DNA of 64,000 nt from Odiellus spinosus (lineage: Eukaryota > Arthropoda > Arachnida > Opiliones > Phalangiidae), in the NCBI GenBank assembly GCA_963920705.1, contig OY987225.1, forward strand, positions 30,813,538 to 30,877,537, written 5' to 3'. This document shows positions 48,798 through 60,680 of this stretch, piece by piece; position 1 is the first letter of the stretch; the number at the start of each line of letters is the position of its first letter. The translations under genes were made by a program, and so were the position numbers. The notes beneath the pieces were generated by a model. The model saw nothing but the letters and a program-made list of their open reading frames with translations, was not told the origin of the DNA and searched no databases.

Positions 48798-49125
48798 AAA
48801 TTAACGAAATAAATTTGCTTATGCAATGAGGATAAATCTAATTTTGTCAAAAATGGTTCAAATCGAAAAATCGCTAAATAGAGCAAATAAAACTCAAATA
48901 ACAACAAAAGTGGACCAAAGTCATTTTCCATTGTGATATATTTTTTTTCTAAGATTTATCATTTTGGCCTATTTGATCGAATTATGTTGGAATTTTCCAA
49001 TTTTCATTTTTTTAATCAAACCAGAAGATATTTCCTCATTGGATAAGCCGATTTCTTTGATTACTCTATGGGAAATGAAAGTAAAACTGACGTAACGCGT
49101 AAATAAAAACAACCACGGTATTTTT
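48798..49125. mobile_element. 510-bp TIR family, inner part
   Basis: GCAATGAGGATAAATCTAAT on the left and TATTTCCTCATTGGATAAGC with GATTTCTTTGATTACTCTA on the right are the inner arms. AAAGTGGACCAAAG lies at the centre. The outer ACTCGATTCGGG arms are missing. Confidence 0.75.
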
Positions 49126-49360
49126 TCTAAGATTACAAAATATACATTTCATACTTCAAGGTCAGAATTCTCATAATTCAAAGAGTTATCTTGTTTCCTT
49201 TAAATCGTTATTGAATTGAGCGATTATTATTAAAGTATAAACGTGTGAATCAGGCTTTAGTCATTCTACTTTTAAGCACCCATCAGGCTAGCTCTTATTC
49301 CCTCTCTCCCTTTATGCAACGAAATAACCTATATAAATCGGTCGTTCCAAATGCGTGATA

Positions 49361-49482
49361 AATTTCATTTCAAGTTGACAGCACTGTCAAAGCTCTAGGT
49401 CCTCTTTGTCAACAAATTTTAGAGACCATGGTCGGGATATAAGACTAGCTTTTGCGCGTTGCTGCCAACTCTAGATGAAATT
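49361..49482. mobile_element. Foldback element, AATTTCATCTCGAGTTGGCAGCA family
   Basis: AATTTCATTTCAAGTTGACA at the left and TGCCAACTCTAGATGAAATT at the right are near-complements. Two more members lie at 57885-57997 and 58210-58308. Confidence 0.75.
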
Positions 49483-50494
49483 AACTATAGAACTGTATCA
49501 ATCAATATTCGCAGAAGGGGGTCCCTTCCGATAATTTATGTCAATAAATGGGAGCTCCTATATATATACTTCTATGTTTGTAATACGAAGGAGAGCTCAT
49601 TTTGAATACACGCCCACGCAAACCGCGAAAGTACTCTTTATATTTCAACCAGAGGGGTTTCCAACCAGTAATTGTGGTTATAGCCATTTAACGTTGACCA
49701 AATATCCGAGATTTCAATGTGTTTCACCAAATGAGGTTTATTTTTTAAGTTAACAAAGACGTTTAAATATTTAATTTTAAATTCAATATTTAATGTTTAC
49801 CAAAATTTATAACGAAATTAATTATATACCAGGACTCCTTGGAACTACATACAGTGGACTCGATTCGTTAGATTTTACATAGGAAAACTCGTGTTAGGTG
49901 GAGCTACTGTTCTCGAACTTTAAGCAGACGACTTAAAAATCAATGTACGTTGAATCATAGCTTTAAGGGACCAGGAAACCTTGGGTCGAGAATTTGAGTC
50001 AAAACTGATCTGGCGTAGGAACACGGTGGTATAGGGGTACTATTTCCCACCTTAAATATTTGAAGGGCACCAAATCAATTTCAAAGGGGTGCCAAAAAAC
50101 AAGAAACCTTTAAAATCAACGGCGGAGAACAAGTTTGTCGAATTTTCGGCTATGTTGGTGACGACAGTTTTTGATTTTTCTGCCCACTTCCCTCGATGAA
50201 TCGCCATATAACTTTTACTTCCGCTGATAGGGAATATTTTGGATTGGCGTACTTAATATACAATTTTATACTTCTGATAAAATTAACTCTCAAGATAATT
50301 GGGAAAGGTTACAAATCTTGGCTTCATCCAGAACATAATTGTACTGCAGTTAACACATTTTTACAGGCGTCTAATAGAAAATGTGTTAGTTGGTTTAACC
50401 CTAAATGTTTGCTTCGTCTTGAGCATAATTGTACGACAAGTGAAACACTTCTACAGGGATACAATTAGATATCTAAACTTACGATAATTTTCGA

Positions 50495-50700
50495 AATTAC
50501 CGCGTAATTTACAGGCTAGTGGTAATTTCCCGGTATTGACAAAATGATACATTACGCCAAACACGAAAATACTAACGAAAAGTAGACTTTTAATCTCAAA
50601 AATGTTTAATTATAAATTACCATTACCCTAAATTACAATTACCCTGGTAATTAAAAAGCATAAATTACCTTTTTAGAACTATAGGTTCAAAAGAAAGTAG
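50495..50700. repeat. Dispersed repeat rich in TAAATTACC
   Basis: Contains AAATTACCGCGTAATTTAC, ATTACCATTACCCTAAATTA and AATTACCCTGGTAATT. The same vocabulary recurs at 55990-56045 and 58390-58625. No coding potential. 49483-50494 and 50701-51796 hold no recognisable gene. Confidence 0.55.
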
Positions 50701-51796
50701 CATAGATTCGAATAACCCGAGTACGAAAGCCCGAAGGTGAAACATTTCTATTAAATAAACGCTAAGCCTAATTCTAAATGTTATTTTATTTCTCTTTAAA
50801 AACGACGCAAAGAGGAGAGCAAATACTATTACTACGAGCGAATTTCTTTGTTTAATTCATTTAAGAATGAAGGAAGAAAAGTGTGAGGTATGAGGGAGTT
50901 ATGTGAAGGAAGGGTTATTACTAATTAACGACAACGAAGGAGACAGTTTGAAGTGGTCTTTTCGCGCCCGTTGGATATTAGCTTTATTTTCTTTTCTTTC
51001 TCTTAACGCGGCGAGGTCGTCGTAGCGATTTTTGGGATGTTTTAAGGCAGCTTTATGCAAATTGCTCCGGCAGACTCCGAGTTTTAATAATAAACGCCTT
51101 TTCCTTCAACCCCTTTTCTCTTCTGTTTGGTTACTTTTCTTGACAATGGCGACATATATTCTAAAGCACGGTCCGTTTCTGTTTATTGTTTAGTTTAATA
51201 AAATGTATTGAAGGCTTAGTTATTACAAGAACTCATTTGCGCAACTAAGAACATGTGAGCAGAAATATTCTAAATGCACCCTAGTCTACTTGATATAGAT
51301 TTGTAAAAGTACATTAAAGTGACGTAGTTTTTAGTGATTCTGTTTTGTTTCATTGGTCCACAGTCTCCAAAAACTAAAACTGAGGTCAATATTAATCTTC
51401 TTTTCTTTATATACCATCTGTGTATGTTAACATTACCCAAACCTATAAGAAACCTTGAAACGATATGGATTCCAAAAATTTCCTAAGTATACTAGAGACT
51501 TCCATCGAAGTTCTCCCCAAATACGGCAGATGTCAGCGTATGTGAAACCATGGTCTGATTATATTAGGATTCTTGTAGCTTTGTACGTCCTGAAATCTAG
51601 GACTGATACTGTTTATACTTTAAGTAAAGAAGGTACGCGTCAGTTTTGCCAAGGCCTAAGCAATATCTATAAAGTAGAGTGCATTCGCTCGCTCGCGCGC
51701 GTTTATACTTTCAAATAACCTCCATAACCCTTGCAGAAAGCTTTCCCGCGCTTTTAGGTCATTTTGCAAGAAAGTCATTTTCTTTCTATGTAGTGA

Positions 51797-52076
51797 CAAG
51801 GAGGATCAGAGAAGGAGAGGAAATGTGGGGACGGCGCGGTTCCTACTGCGTCGGCCTAAACTCCCACTCTGGGAGAACGGGGGTAGAGACGTTTCGTGGT
51901 AAAATGTTGTCGCGTGGGTAAAACGAATCCTTTATGAGACGCGCTAGCTAGCGACCACGTGACAACAGTTTACCTCGAGAATTTCCTATCCCCCTTTCCA
52001 CCCGAGTGGGAGGTTAGCTCTTCTCTCTCTAACTCAACGCAGCCCCACATTTCCTCTCCTTCTCTGATCCTCCTTG
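51797..52076. mobile_element. 280-bp MITE, CAAGGAGGATCAGAGAAGG ends, 7-bp TSD
   Basis: CAAGGAGGATCAGAGAAGGA continues through GAGGAAATGTGGGG and is mirrored exactly at the right end. It is flanked by perfect GTAGTGA duplications at 51790-51796 and 52077-52083. The interior has further hairpins (CGCGCTAGCTAGCG, CACGTGACAAC) and no transposase. Only one copy lies in the window. Confidence 0.92.
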
Positions 52077-52083
52077 GTAGTGA

Positions 52084-53836
52084 GAACCAAATTCGGGCGC
52101 ATAACGATTTTACCGAGGCCCAAATGTTGTAAAGTGGTACCAGACCATCGAAGAATATATCAAAGACATGAGTATAATCCCATTTTAGACATAAACACCT
52201 ATCTGAAAATGTAAGCAAGTTGTACTCAATTTCCGGGGGTGGGGAGTTGGCACACTACTTCGTCTTCGCGTTAGAGATAGGGGTTTGAACAAGATTATCC
52301 ACAAATATTTGGTTAATCAGTTAATCATAAAAAATAATCGGCGATTACATTGCATTTATCATAGACTTCCCGTGGATAATTTCAAAATATGAATAAAGAT
52401 AAAACAAACAGAAATTATCTTATCCAAACCCCGACCTATACTTCGCGTTGACGCTAAGCCTAAGATTTGTTGTGAATTACTTTCGTGATAAATCGTTTGT
52501 CCCCAAAACCTCGAAATATAACCCTAGCAGACGGTACTTCGATGAAGGTGTCTTCATCCAAATTTTGTATGAACCCTGACCTTATTTTAGGCTTAAGAGG
52601 GACCTTTACTTTCCCTTTCTGTGTTTTAGTCAAGATACAAAGTTTTATACTGTATATACGTAGTAAAAGTGGCAAGTATGTATTCATATTGTATACTAGA
52701 TGTATACGTTGTAAAAAATCCCTAGGGGCTTTTGAATTTTTTACTTTTCCATTGGTTTTATTGTCCAAGTTTTTCCTGTTGGTTTAAAGTTTGTTATATA
52801 GGGTTTTTTTTTTATTCAAGAAATGTACAGCTCACGGGCGAAAACTCTAGCTATTTTCTGTTTCTATTTTTCCTAAATATCTTTTCTGTATGCGTAGACG
52901 AATAGTAAATTTAGCGGAATATTTTCAACCCCGACTTTTTTGAACGAGGTTAAGTATAATCTTGTGTAAAAAAATATGTTTTTGGGGTTAATTTATATTT
53001 AAAACTAATTTTACTGATAAATTTTAGTTTACTCCTAAACGAGACTTTATTGAAAATAGTTTTATCTTAAAATTTAATTTAAAAAGAGATTAGAACTTAC
53101 AATTAAAACAAGGAATTCACATATTGAAAGAATATTCAGTGAACGTGTGTCAGTCCATAATTAAAACAAGGAATTCACATATATTTAGTGAATGTGTCCT
53201 AGGCCATGACACCCTTCTATGAGAGGGGTAGGAAAGAAAAGGCGTATCTTACTTTACTTAGGCGAAACCGCGGTCGTAACCAAGCTCCAAGTTTCCTTTT
53301 AATAAATGAATATTCCTGTTAAAACTCATTATTTTAAATTATACGTTTTTAGGCCCAAATTGACAAAAAGAGAAATATTCTACTTATGATAATATACATT
53401 TAGTTCAAAATCTCGTTTACAAGAATTTCAATCCATACAAAAAACGATGACAGACTATATATTAGAATGGCCCAAGTTAAAATAACCAAAAAATAAGTCG
53501 TAAAGAATCTTTACAAAACGTCACAATTTTTTTATATATTTTTCTTTTGATGATTTTAAGGTTTTATATAAACTATAAAATATTATCTTTCTACTTTTTT
53601 TTTTGGGCTAGAGCTGTATCTAATCCCTAGCTCTAGCATAAAAGAGTTTTTGACACCATGATGTATCGTAGAGGGGCCAGTCTATCGGAAACTTTCTATT
53701 TTGGGTTATTTTTACTTCTAGCTTTCGTCCCATCTCGCAAAGTTTCATTCAATAAAGTTAACTAATGAATACACAGGCTTTTTTAGAATTCCATTTATGT
53801 CCTTTAAATACAAAACTAATCGTCAATTAAATTAAA
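52084..53836. other. Unassigned AT-rich stretch with a 58-bp duplication
   Basis: No gene recognised; overlapping open frames at 52460-52787 on both strands are not convincing. AATTAAAACAAGGAATTCAC occurs twice (53101 and 53159), followed each time by a TTAGTGAA..GTGT-like tail. Confidence 0.5.
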
Positions 53837-54200
53837 TTTTTTATCGATTCCTTATCGTTTAAATAGGCCTAATCCAACAGTAAAAGAATTTACAAAGAAA
53901 TATTAGAATTAGATTAAAACTTACCACGAAAATAGGCTTAGCTGGATTCATGGATATTCTGAATTCCTCGCGGCGTATAAGGCCTAGCAACCAATCGAAT
54001 GTTATTGGAGGTCTCGTGGAGATCTCGCCTTAATGACGGGTCTTTGCTCATTGGTCGCTATCCTTTATACGAGAGGAAATCAGAATCTCCATGAATCCAG
54101 CTAAGCCTATTTTCTCGGTAAGTTTTAAATTTATTTCTAGTTTAATATTAGTTTGTAATTTTTTAAAATGATGGATTAGGCATATTTAAAAATTCCTAAG
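53837..54200. mobile_element. Long-TIR element, AATAGGCTTAG family (copy 1)
   Basis: The outer arm AAATAGGCCTAATCCAACAG faces GGATTAGGCATATTTAAA. The inner arm AAAATAGGCTTAGCTGGATT faces AATCCAGCTAAGCCTATTTT, so complementary arms span well over 100 bp. TAAGCCTA words lie inside the arms. Non-coding centre. Confidence 0.85.
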
Positions 54201-57197
54201 TGTCCCTTCTCCTATTATCAACTTCTGAATCTAACTTTTTCAATAAAACAAAAACCCCCGATAAAATGATTGGTTTTCTTTTGCCAGACAATCCTTATAA
54301 AGTAATTTAAAAATTAGGCCTAGTGGGAAACATCGATTTTCAAATTGGGGGATGGCAAATAGACAGCTTAAGTTCTCGAATAAGGACCCCCCAGTTCTCT
54401 GTTGCTATGGCCAGATTCAACAATATTTTCTTTTTGGTTCCTCGATAATATTTTTATATCGTTGTTATATAGATTTTGGAGAGTGGTCCGAAAAATATTT
54501 GTAATTCTGGGCTACTATAAATTGAGGTCTTGGGGGTAGGGGTTAGGGGTCGATAGAGGAATAGGGGCTTGAATTTATGAGGCAGCGAATTGCCTTCGAT
54601 GTGTGTTCCACAACTTTCACTAATCGGCTATCAATAAATAGTGATGCCACTACATGGAAAGCTTTATTGATTTTAGACCTTTTCCTTATACGCGGGGCTA
54701 TCAAAGGTCATAGGGGAGGTCGTAAGGTTTTTTCATCTCTTTATCCGTTCTTACATAAAGCTTGCATAAAGGAATGGTGAAAGCGAATCCTTCCTTCGCC
54801 AAGGCTTAACGAACTAAAGAAATTTCTAATTTTTAAATTGTAATAACCAATTATACATTTAACTCGCATTTGTTTGCTAAGCCTTGGCGGCTGTCTTGAA
54901 AGATGAGGTCATAAGTTTATTTCCAAGTTTTTAATTTACACAGTTAGCTTTGTATTCTTGCAATAATGTACCCAGCGATTTCATCATCCAAAATAAGGAA
55001 TAGCTGCCCTCTTTTATGCAATGAGATAAACGTCTCTTCTGTGGGAAGGTCTCCCATTGGCTAAAACACTATTACTATTTATTATTTTTCTGCTCACAGA
55101 ATCTAATGCATCGCGTTTCCCGAATTTTCTGAGAACCCGGATGAAATCACTACTGCTTAACTTATAGGAAACTACATTAACTTTAAAGCTATAGATTCTC
55201 AGTGAAGACTTAGGCCTAAATTCTTTAAACTATAAGCTTTTTCTTCCTCAAGTATCACCTCCCAAACGTACATTTTTCGTCCAGCACATTATGTACGCTT
55301 TATATAATATAGAGCACATAAATATACTCTTCTATATCCCAAACCTTTCAAAATGCCGTTTTTACTCGACTGAAACTTAGAAGTTTAGTAATGCATTTTT
55401 TTACCGTACCACCCTTACAACAGTATTTTAAGCTCGATTTGAGATAGTCAGCGAATTTTTCTCTCGTGATGCTCGTCAGATTTTTATCTTTTTTCTGCCC
55501 ACCCTAGCAGCGTTATCCCTTTTCTCTCTCTCCTCTCCATCCATTTAGAGAACATCTTCAGATTCTTTTAGGTCCTGCATGGGAAAGCACTCTTTTTATG
55601 TAAATTTTCGTCGCTAGGGTGTTCAGTTACTTACAACGCGCAAGAAAAAAAAAAAAAATTGGAAACTTGACATTCGAAGTCGATGTTGCCTTTTTTTATT
55701 TTTTTAAAAAAAACCCTCCCCTGCCTGTTAATGCTAATGAAGTAGGATTAAGGGCCTAATTTTTTCTATCTGACGCGACCTAGTTTTTGCCATAGTGGGG
55801 TCGTTATTTTATTTTTACGGTATTAAAAATCGTACCTTTTGGAAAATTTCAAGCCTTCAATTTTGGATTGACGAAATTTAATTAAACTTTATAAATTTTA
55901 AAAGGTATTTAAAGAACTAGGCTTAACGAAAAGTCGATTAACAATTTTGGCGCAGATATTTAGGGTTAAAAGTGAGTACTCGGAGTTCTAAAATTACCGT
56001 AATTTTGGAAATTACGCGGTAATTTACCGTGTAATTCCGATAGAATTCATATAGAATACGTAAAAGAAATGTGTGCGACATAAGTTTTAACCCTAATTTA
56101 ATCCGCGAATTAACGTTAAGGTAATAGATTTTTTCCCGCCAATTTTTATTGCGGTTTCCTTTTGGTAAAACATCTTTTCTGGGATCATAAAAATCTTTTG
56201 AAATATTAAGAGTGGTCTGAAAAGTTTTGAAAGGATCAGTTTTGGAGGAGGGGTTGAAAATTCTAATGGATAGCTCCTAACTACATGGCCGTGACTGATT
56301 AAAAGTGATCGCCAGATTTCGTCTCAGACTTTAACCACCCATCCCCCCTGCATACTCTTTGTAATAAAGGAGAAAGGGGCCCTTTCCTGTGATAAGGATG
56401 CCGTTGGTAACTGTTAAAACTTGGCAGCAGACGTAAGCCTATTTTTGACCCTAACTCTATCCTTTCGTAACGGTCAACTAAATCCGTCGGCATCGATTTG
56501 TCGGAGCCGTCGTCGAGGTTTAAGATTATTGGAAAATGTCCAGATATAAATCTTTACTGGTTCCATCTTGTTATTTTTGTTATTCGGCATTGTTAAAAAG
56601 TTTAAAAATGGAACATTTATGGCATCGTAAATCGAAAATGAAATTTAATTACGTTAAAAGGAACGAATATACTTCAAATTTCAAGTTATTTACACTGATG
56701 GATTCGTGAATTGCTAAGCCTAACGTTTAAGTCTTTTGAAATCCTCTTCTATTAGGGTTAAAGAGGAGGAAAAAGGATGTCATTTTCCAATAAGATATAG
56801 ACTGTAAGCTGGGATATAACGGCCCCTTAGGGCTTGAAAGATTGAAAAGGGAAAAATTTATTGGAAATAATTTTGTTGAAGCTTAGGGAAGTTATTCAAA
56901 ACTTTACGTGGACGGGCAAATCTAATAAATTACCCAATTTTTTACCCTCTTTTGCAAATTCCTTTTTTCAGGCTTTACCTAAATCCCACTCGTAAAATTG
57001 TTTTATTTTTTTCTTCGTAGTCATATTTTACCGACTATGAAAACTCTCGCACTGTCTGTCCGTCTCTGATAGTATTTTTTTTCTAACTTTTTAAAATTCC
57101 CGCCAGAAAGCGCGTGCCTAAAAGTATTTTTTTTCTTGTACAGCCTCCGGGCGCGCTAGTCGTTGAACTCATTGAGTTTTAAGCGTCATTTTAACAA
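54201..57197. other. Unassigned AT-rich stretch
   Basis: No gene recognised. GCCAAGGCTTAACG (about 54798) and GCTAAGCCTTGGCG (about 54876) face each other 75 bp apart. Other TAAGCC words lie near 54318, 55918 and 56715. A TAAATTACC repeat fragment is at 55990-56045. Confidence 0.45.
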
Positions 57198-57279
57198 GCA
57201 GTCGTGGCCGAGTGGTTAAGGCGACAGACTAGAAATCTGTTGGGGTCTCCCCGCGCAGGTTCGAATCCTGCCGACTGCG
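57198..57279 (+). tRNA. tRNA-Ser (anticodon AGA)
   Basis: Eighty-two bases folding as a class II tRNA. The acceptor stem GCAGTCG pairs with CGACTGC and a G discriminator follows. The D arm contains TGGCCGAGTGG (A box). The anticodon stem ACAGA/TCTGT closes loop CTAGAAA with anticodon AGA. A long variable arm (TTGGGGTCTCCCC) and a T arm with GGTTCGAATCC (B box) follow. No CCA is encoded, as usual in nuclear genes, and there is no intron. A T run 57285-57289 follows as the RNA polymerase III terminator. It decodes UCU, and UCC/UCA when A34 is converted to inosine. Confidence 0.98.
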
Positions 57280-57884
57280 AATAAGTTTTTAATTTTAAAT
57301 TAATAAATTAATTATTCAAAGTACATAAAATTTAAACCCGGAAATGATAAATTTTTTTATTAAACCGTTAAAAATAAAGTTTTCAAGATATTTTTAAACT
57401 AAACAATTTTAACATTTATTTCACTTTAAATAAAAATAATTTTAAAATTTAAGGAAAAAATGTTATTTGTTTAATCATAATTATTACTCGTGGAAAAAAT
57501 AATTTAAATTTATTTAATGTGGGGATACCCTAATCGATAAAGCTACGTAAATTTCGTAACAGATGTCGCTACTATCTTATCCAGATCTCAATTTTAGTAT
57601 TTCTCCGCTTATCTTAAAAATCAATACGCGCTTAATTTGAAAACTTGTCCAGACTTAGATATAGGAGTTGAGGAATAATGTTGTTTTGAGCTCTGTTTTG
57701 ACGCATTAGCGGCTGTACAAGATTTGATATACGGTCAATTGGAAATTAACCAACTTTCTAAAATTGTTAAAGACATCTTAGGCGGCGCTTGAAACTCTAA
57801 AAGTTCGCAATATTTCTTGATTTAGCTTTGTTTACTAGAACGGAGACGCGAGAGAGTTCGTGACCTCATCCTTTAGCCAATTAC

Positions 57885-57997
57885 AGCTCGAGTTGGCAGC
57901 ACACGCGGAGTTAGGCTACCCTTAACCCCTGAGATTTCTTGTTTAGAAGTTTGATAAAGCCTTAGGTTTGAGTGTGTTGCCAACTCGAGATGAAATT
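57885..57997. mobile_element. Foldback element, CTCGAGTTGGCAGCACA family
   Basis: AGCTCGAGTTGGCAGCACAC faces GTGTTGCCAACTCGAG, then ATGAAATT. Same family as 49361-49482 and 58210-58308. Confidence 0.75.
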
Positions 57998-58209
57998 GTC
58001 TGTGATCTCATTTATAACTGTTCTTATTTAGTCTGATTTTTCTCTCATCCCTCTAAGGCGCCAGTCTGCTCTCAATATATTTTCAGAGAATGCGACGCGG
58101 TCAAAACTACGCAACCATAGAATCATTTTCCTAGAAAAGTTAGGGATAAAGTCAAATTAGCCTTTAGTGTATTGAAAACTAATGTTGATTCTCATCTTAT
58201 TGTCTATTC

Positions 58210-58308
58210 CATCTCGAGTTGACAGCACATTCGATGGTAGGTTACCCATTATCTGTATAATGAAAATAATGGTAGTCTATCCTTTAGCGTGATGCCAACT
58301 CAAACTAG
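58210..58308. mobile_element. Foldback element, CTCGAGTTGACAGCACA family
   Basis: CATCTCGAGTTGACAGCACA faces GTGATGCCAACTCAAACTAG. TAGGTTACCCAT near the left pairs with the ATGGTAGTCTATCC side only loosely, so this is an older copy. Confidence 0.65.
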
Positions 58309-58389
58309 AATAAACTAGTCTATTTTCTTTATGTCTAGTGAAGTAGTGAATGTGAAAAACCAATTTTGTTTTCGCCAAGGTTGGTCGCC

Positions 58390-58625
58390 AGGGATGTGTT
58401 GTAAATCGGAAATTTACTCTGGGTAATGGTAAATTACGGTTAACTCTAGAAAATAACCGTAATTTAGTAATTTATTTAAAACTTTTTGAATTAAATGTGA
58501 ACGAACAGAATTTAATAATACAAATAATTTTGTGAATACTCGTAAATTACCTCGTAATTTATCAATTTCTAAAATTACGTTAATTTTAGAACTTTAGTTC
58601 TGTTCTACTTTTAGTACCATATAGT
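58390..58625. repeat. TAAATTACC dispersed repeat
   Basis: Many GGTAAATTACGG and TAAATTACCTCGTAATTTA blocks in both orientations, ending AAAATTACGTTAATTTTAGA. It resembles 50495-50700. No gene is seen between here and 59265; that stretch includes a half-element of the AAAAGTAGT family near 58690. Confidence 0.55.
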
Positions 58626-59265
58626 TTAACATGGGATATTACTCCGACGTATGATTACCCGTAGAGATAACTGATTCTTTTAATAAAAATACAAAACTAC
58701 TTTTATTTCTACAAGGTTTAACTTAGTGTATTACTACGCGTTAGCTTTCCGAGCTCTTCGTTTTGAAAACTGAAGATTGAGTAGACTTTTGAGGTCACTC
58801 GTTTCCTACATTTTTCCCCTTATACGATGCTTCTCAAATAGATCTTTTCAGATCTTTTCCTACCTCTGATGTTGACTCAAAAGATTCCAAAGGAAAAGTT
58901 ATTGCTTTTTTTTTTTTCTTCTATATTTGGGGATGAGGATGATTTCTCTGCTTCACTTTTATTTTTAGCAGAAACAGCGTATTCTATAAAGAAATCTTTC
59001 ATTGTAAAAATTGTATTTCGTGTTTCCAAACTTTTACACCGATAAAACTACTTACTTTCTTATATATGAGGTTAAAACATTGTATTAATACGCCTCAGTT
59101 ATCGCTATGCTTTGAGTCTTTGACTGATATACTAAAAGTACCCTTACTATTTCGTCATATCTTCAGATAAAGCCAATATAACGGCATATATCATTTGAGA
59201 CTGTGGAGTTTTGTTCTTCCCCTCCCCCGTCCCTAACCACGAATAAGTTTAAAGGTAGAATAAAG

Positions 59266-59569
59266 GTTTAAATAGGCCTAATCCAACAGTAAAAGAATTT
59301 ACAAACAAATATTAAATTAGAAACCTATCTAACACTAACCCGAAAAATAGGCTTAGCGGGATTCATGGAGATAATTAATTTATTTGCATTGGTGGGTCAT
59401 AGACCAATGAGCGAAGGCCTGTCTTTAAGACGAGATCTTCGATTGGTTGGAGACCCTTCAAATGGGAAGAAATTCAGGATATCCAAGAATTAAGCTAAGC
59501 CTATTTTCCGGGTAAGTTTTTAATTTCTTGTTTAATAATGGTGAATTGGGCCAATTTAAACGATAAGGA
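59266..59569. mobile_element. Long-TIR element, AATAGGCTTAG family (copy 2)
   Basis: AAATAGGCCTAATCCAACAG and AAAAATAGGCTTAGCGGGAT on the left; TTAAGCTAAGCCTATTTTCC and GAATTGGGCCAATTTAAAC on the right. The arms match copy 1 but the centre has diverged more. 59570-60236 shows no gene. Confidence 0.82.
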
Positions 59570-60236
59570 AAAGTTAAAAAAATCACTAGTTTTAGATTGC
59601 GTTATCCCTTTAAGAGTTTATGAAAGAAGATTTGGTGAAATTTAATAACTTATTTGTAGTCGCATGATTTTTTATCTTTCCTCTCCTACTCTAGTAGAAT
59701 CCCTTGTTAACAAAAACAAAGCGTCATTTTAAATTAGACCAGTTAATTTTCTTTTTTTTTTAACCCTTTTTGTAACCTCATTTTGCAGATTAAATACGGA
59801 TAAAAGTAATTGACGTTTTATCCTTTTCAGTTCCGTTTTAATCGAGAAAATGGCTCGCCGCACCCCAGATTATTTGGAAACAATTTCCAACCCCTTTTTA
59901 ATTAACTAATGAGTTATCTGAGTCGCCCCAAAACCAAGATAGATCCTATTGCCATATCTCTAGGGTTACGTCGGGTACGTCTTTTTAACCCTAATGACCG
60001 AACGATTGACCTTTAAGCTATATAAAGTGATACACCCAACAGTTTGATAAGGCCTTGTCTTAATGCTTTATAATTCTCGTTGAACCTAAACTGCGTGTGA
60101 GATGAGATCAACAAGCCCTTATCTCAAAAACGTGTCTTAAAAAAATTAAAGATAACTTTATCTCATTTCCTTTTAAAGTTAATTTGAAAGTTTTAGTTTA
60201 ACCTTTATTTTCACCTCTATTTATTTAATTTCAAGT

Positions 60237-60680
60237 TTAAAGGGAGGGTGAAGAGGAAAATGAAGAGTTTTTTTTTATCAAATTCAACTTTTAAATAAGT
60301 TGCAAAACATCCATGAATTGTCTAAAGCTACGTTCACACTTACCCTTTCGAACCGTTTTCAAACCGTTTCGAATGTTCAAATCGACTTTACAAGATATTA
60401 ATTATCTTTCTTGATCAAAGTTCTACACGGGTTACCCCAACATTTTATCAATTGACCTTTCCAAAACGCTCAACAATGATTTTGAAGTCTCTAGTATGAA
60501 CGCGGCTTTAGAATGGTACAAGAAATCAAAATGATTTTGGGATTCAATTAAAAATAGAGCTTCCGACTAAGCCTTTGTCTTCATTAAATATCAAAGGTTG
60601 GGTGTTTTTTGATTAGTTGGTTGGTGGTACTGTTTTTAATTGAATTGAATGCCAAAATCTGAAAATGATAATTCACCTAA
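60237..60680. mobile_element. T2-like element with a nested MITE, right end unclear
   Basis: Starts TTAAAGGGAGGGTGAAGAGG. Beyond the nested insert at 60324-60509, TTTTTGATTAGTTGG and TTTAATTGAATTGAATGCCA match the interior of the family at 22260-22682. The right terminus is not recognisable, so the end coordinate is approximate. Confidence 0.5.
60324..60509. mobile_element. Short MITE, AAAGCTACGTTCACACT ends
   Basis: A 186-bp element from AAAGCTACGTTCACACTTA to CTAGTATGAACGCGGCTTT. AACCGTTTTCAAACCG near the left is shared with 10433-10604. It lies within a T2-like repeat. Confidence 0.82.

Noticed and set aside
52460..52787. Overlapping frames of about 100 codons on both strands
   Set aside because: Neither has a motif, and overlap on both strands in AT-rich DNA is expected by chance.
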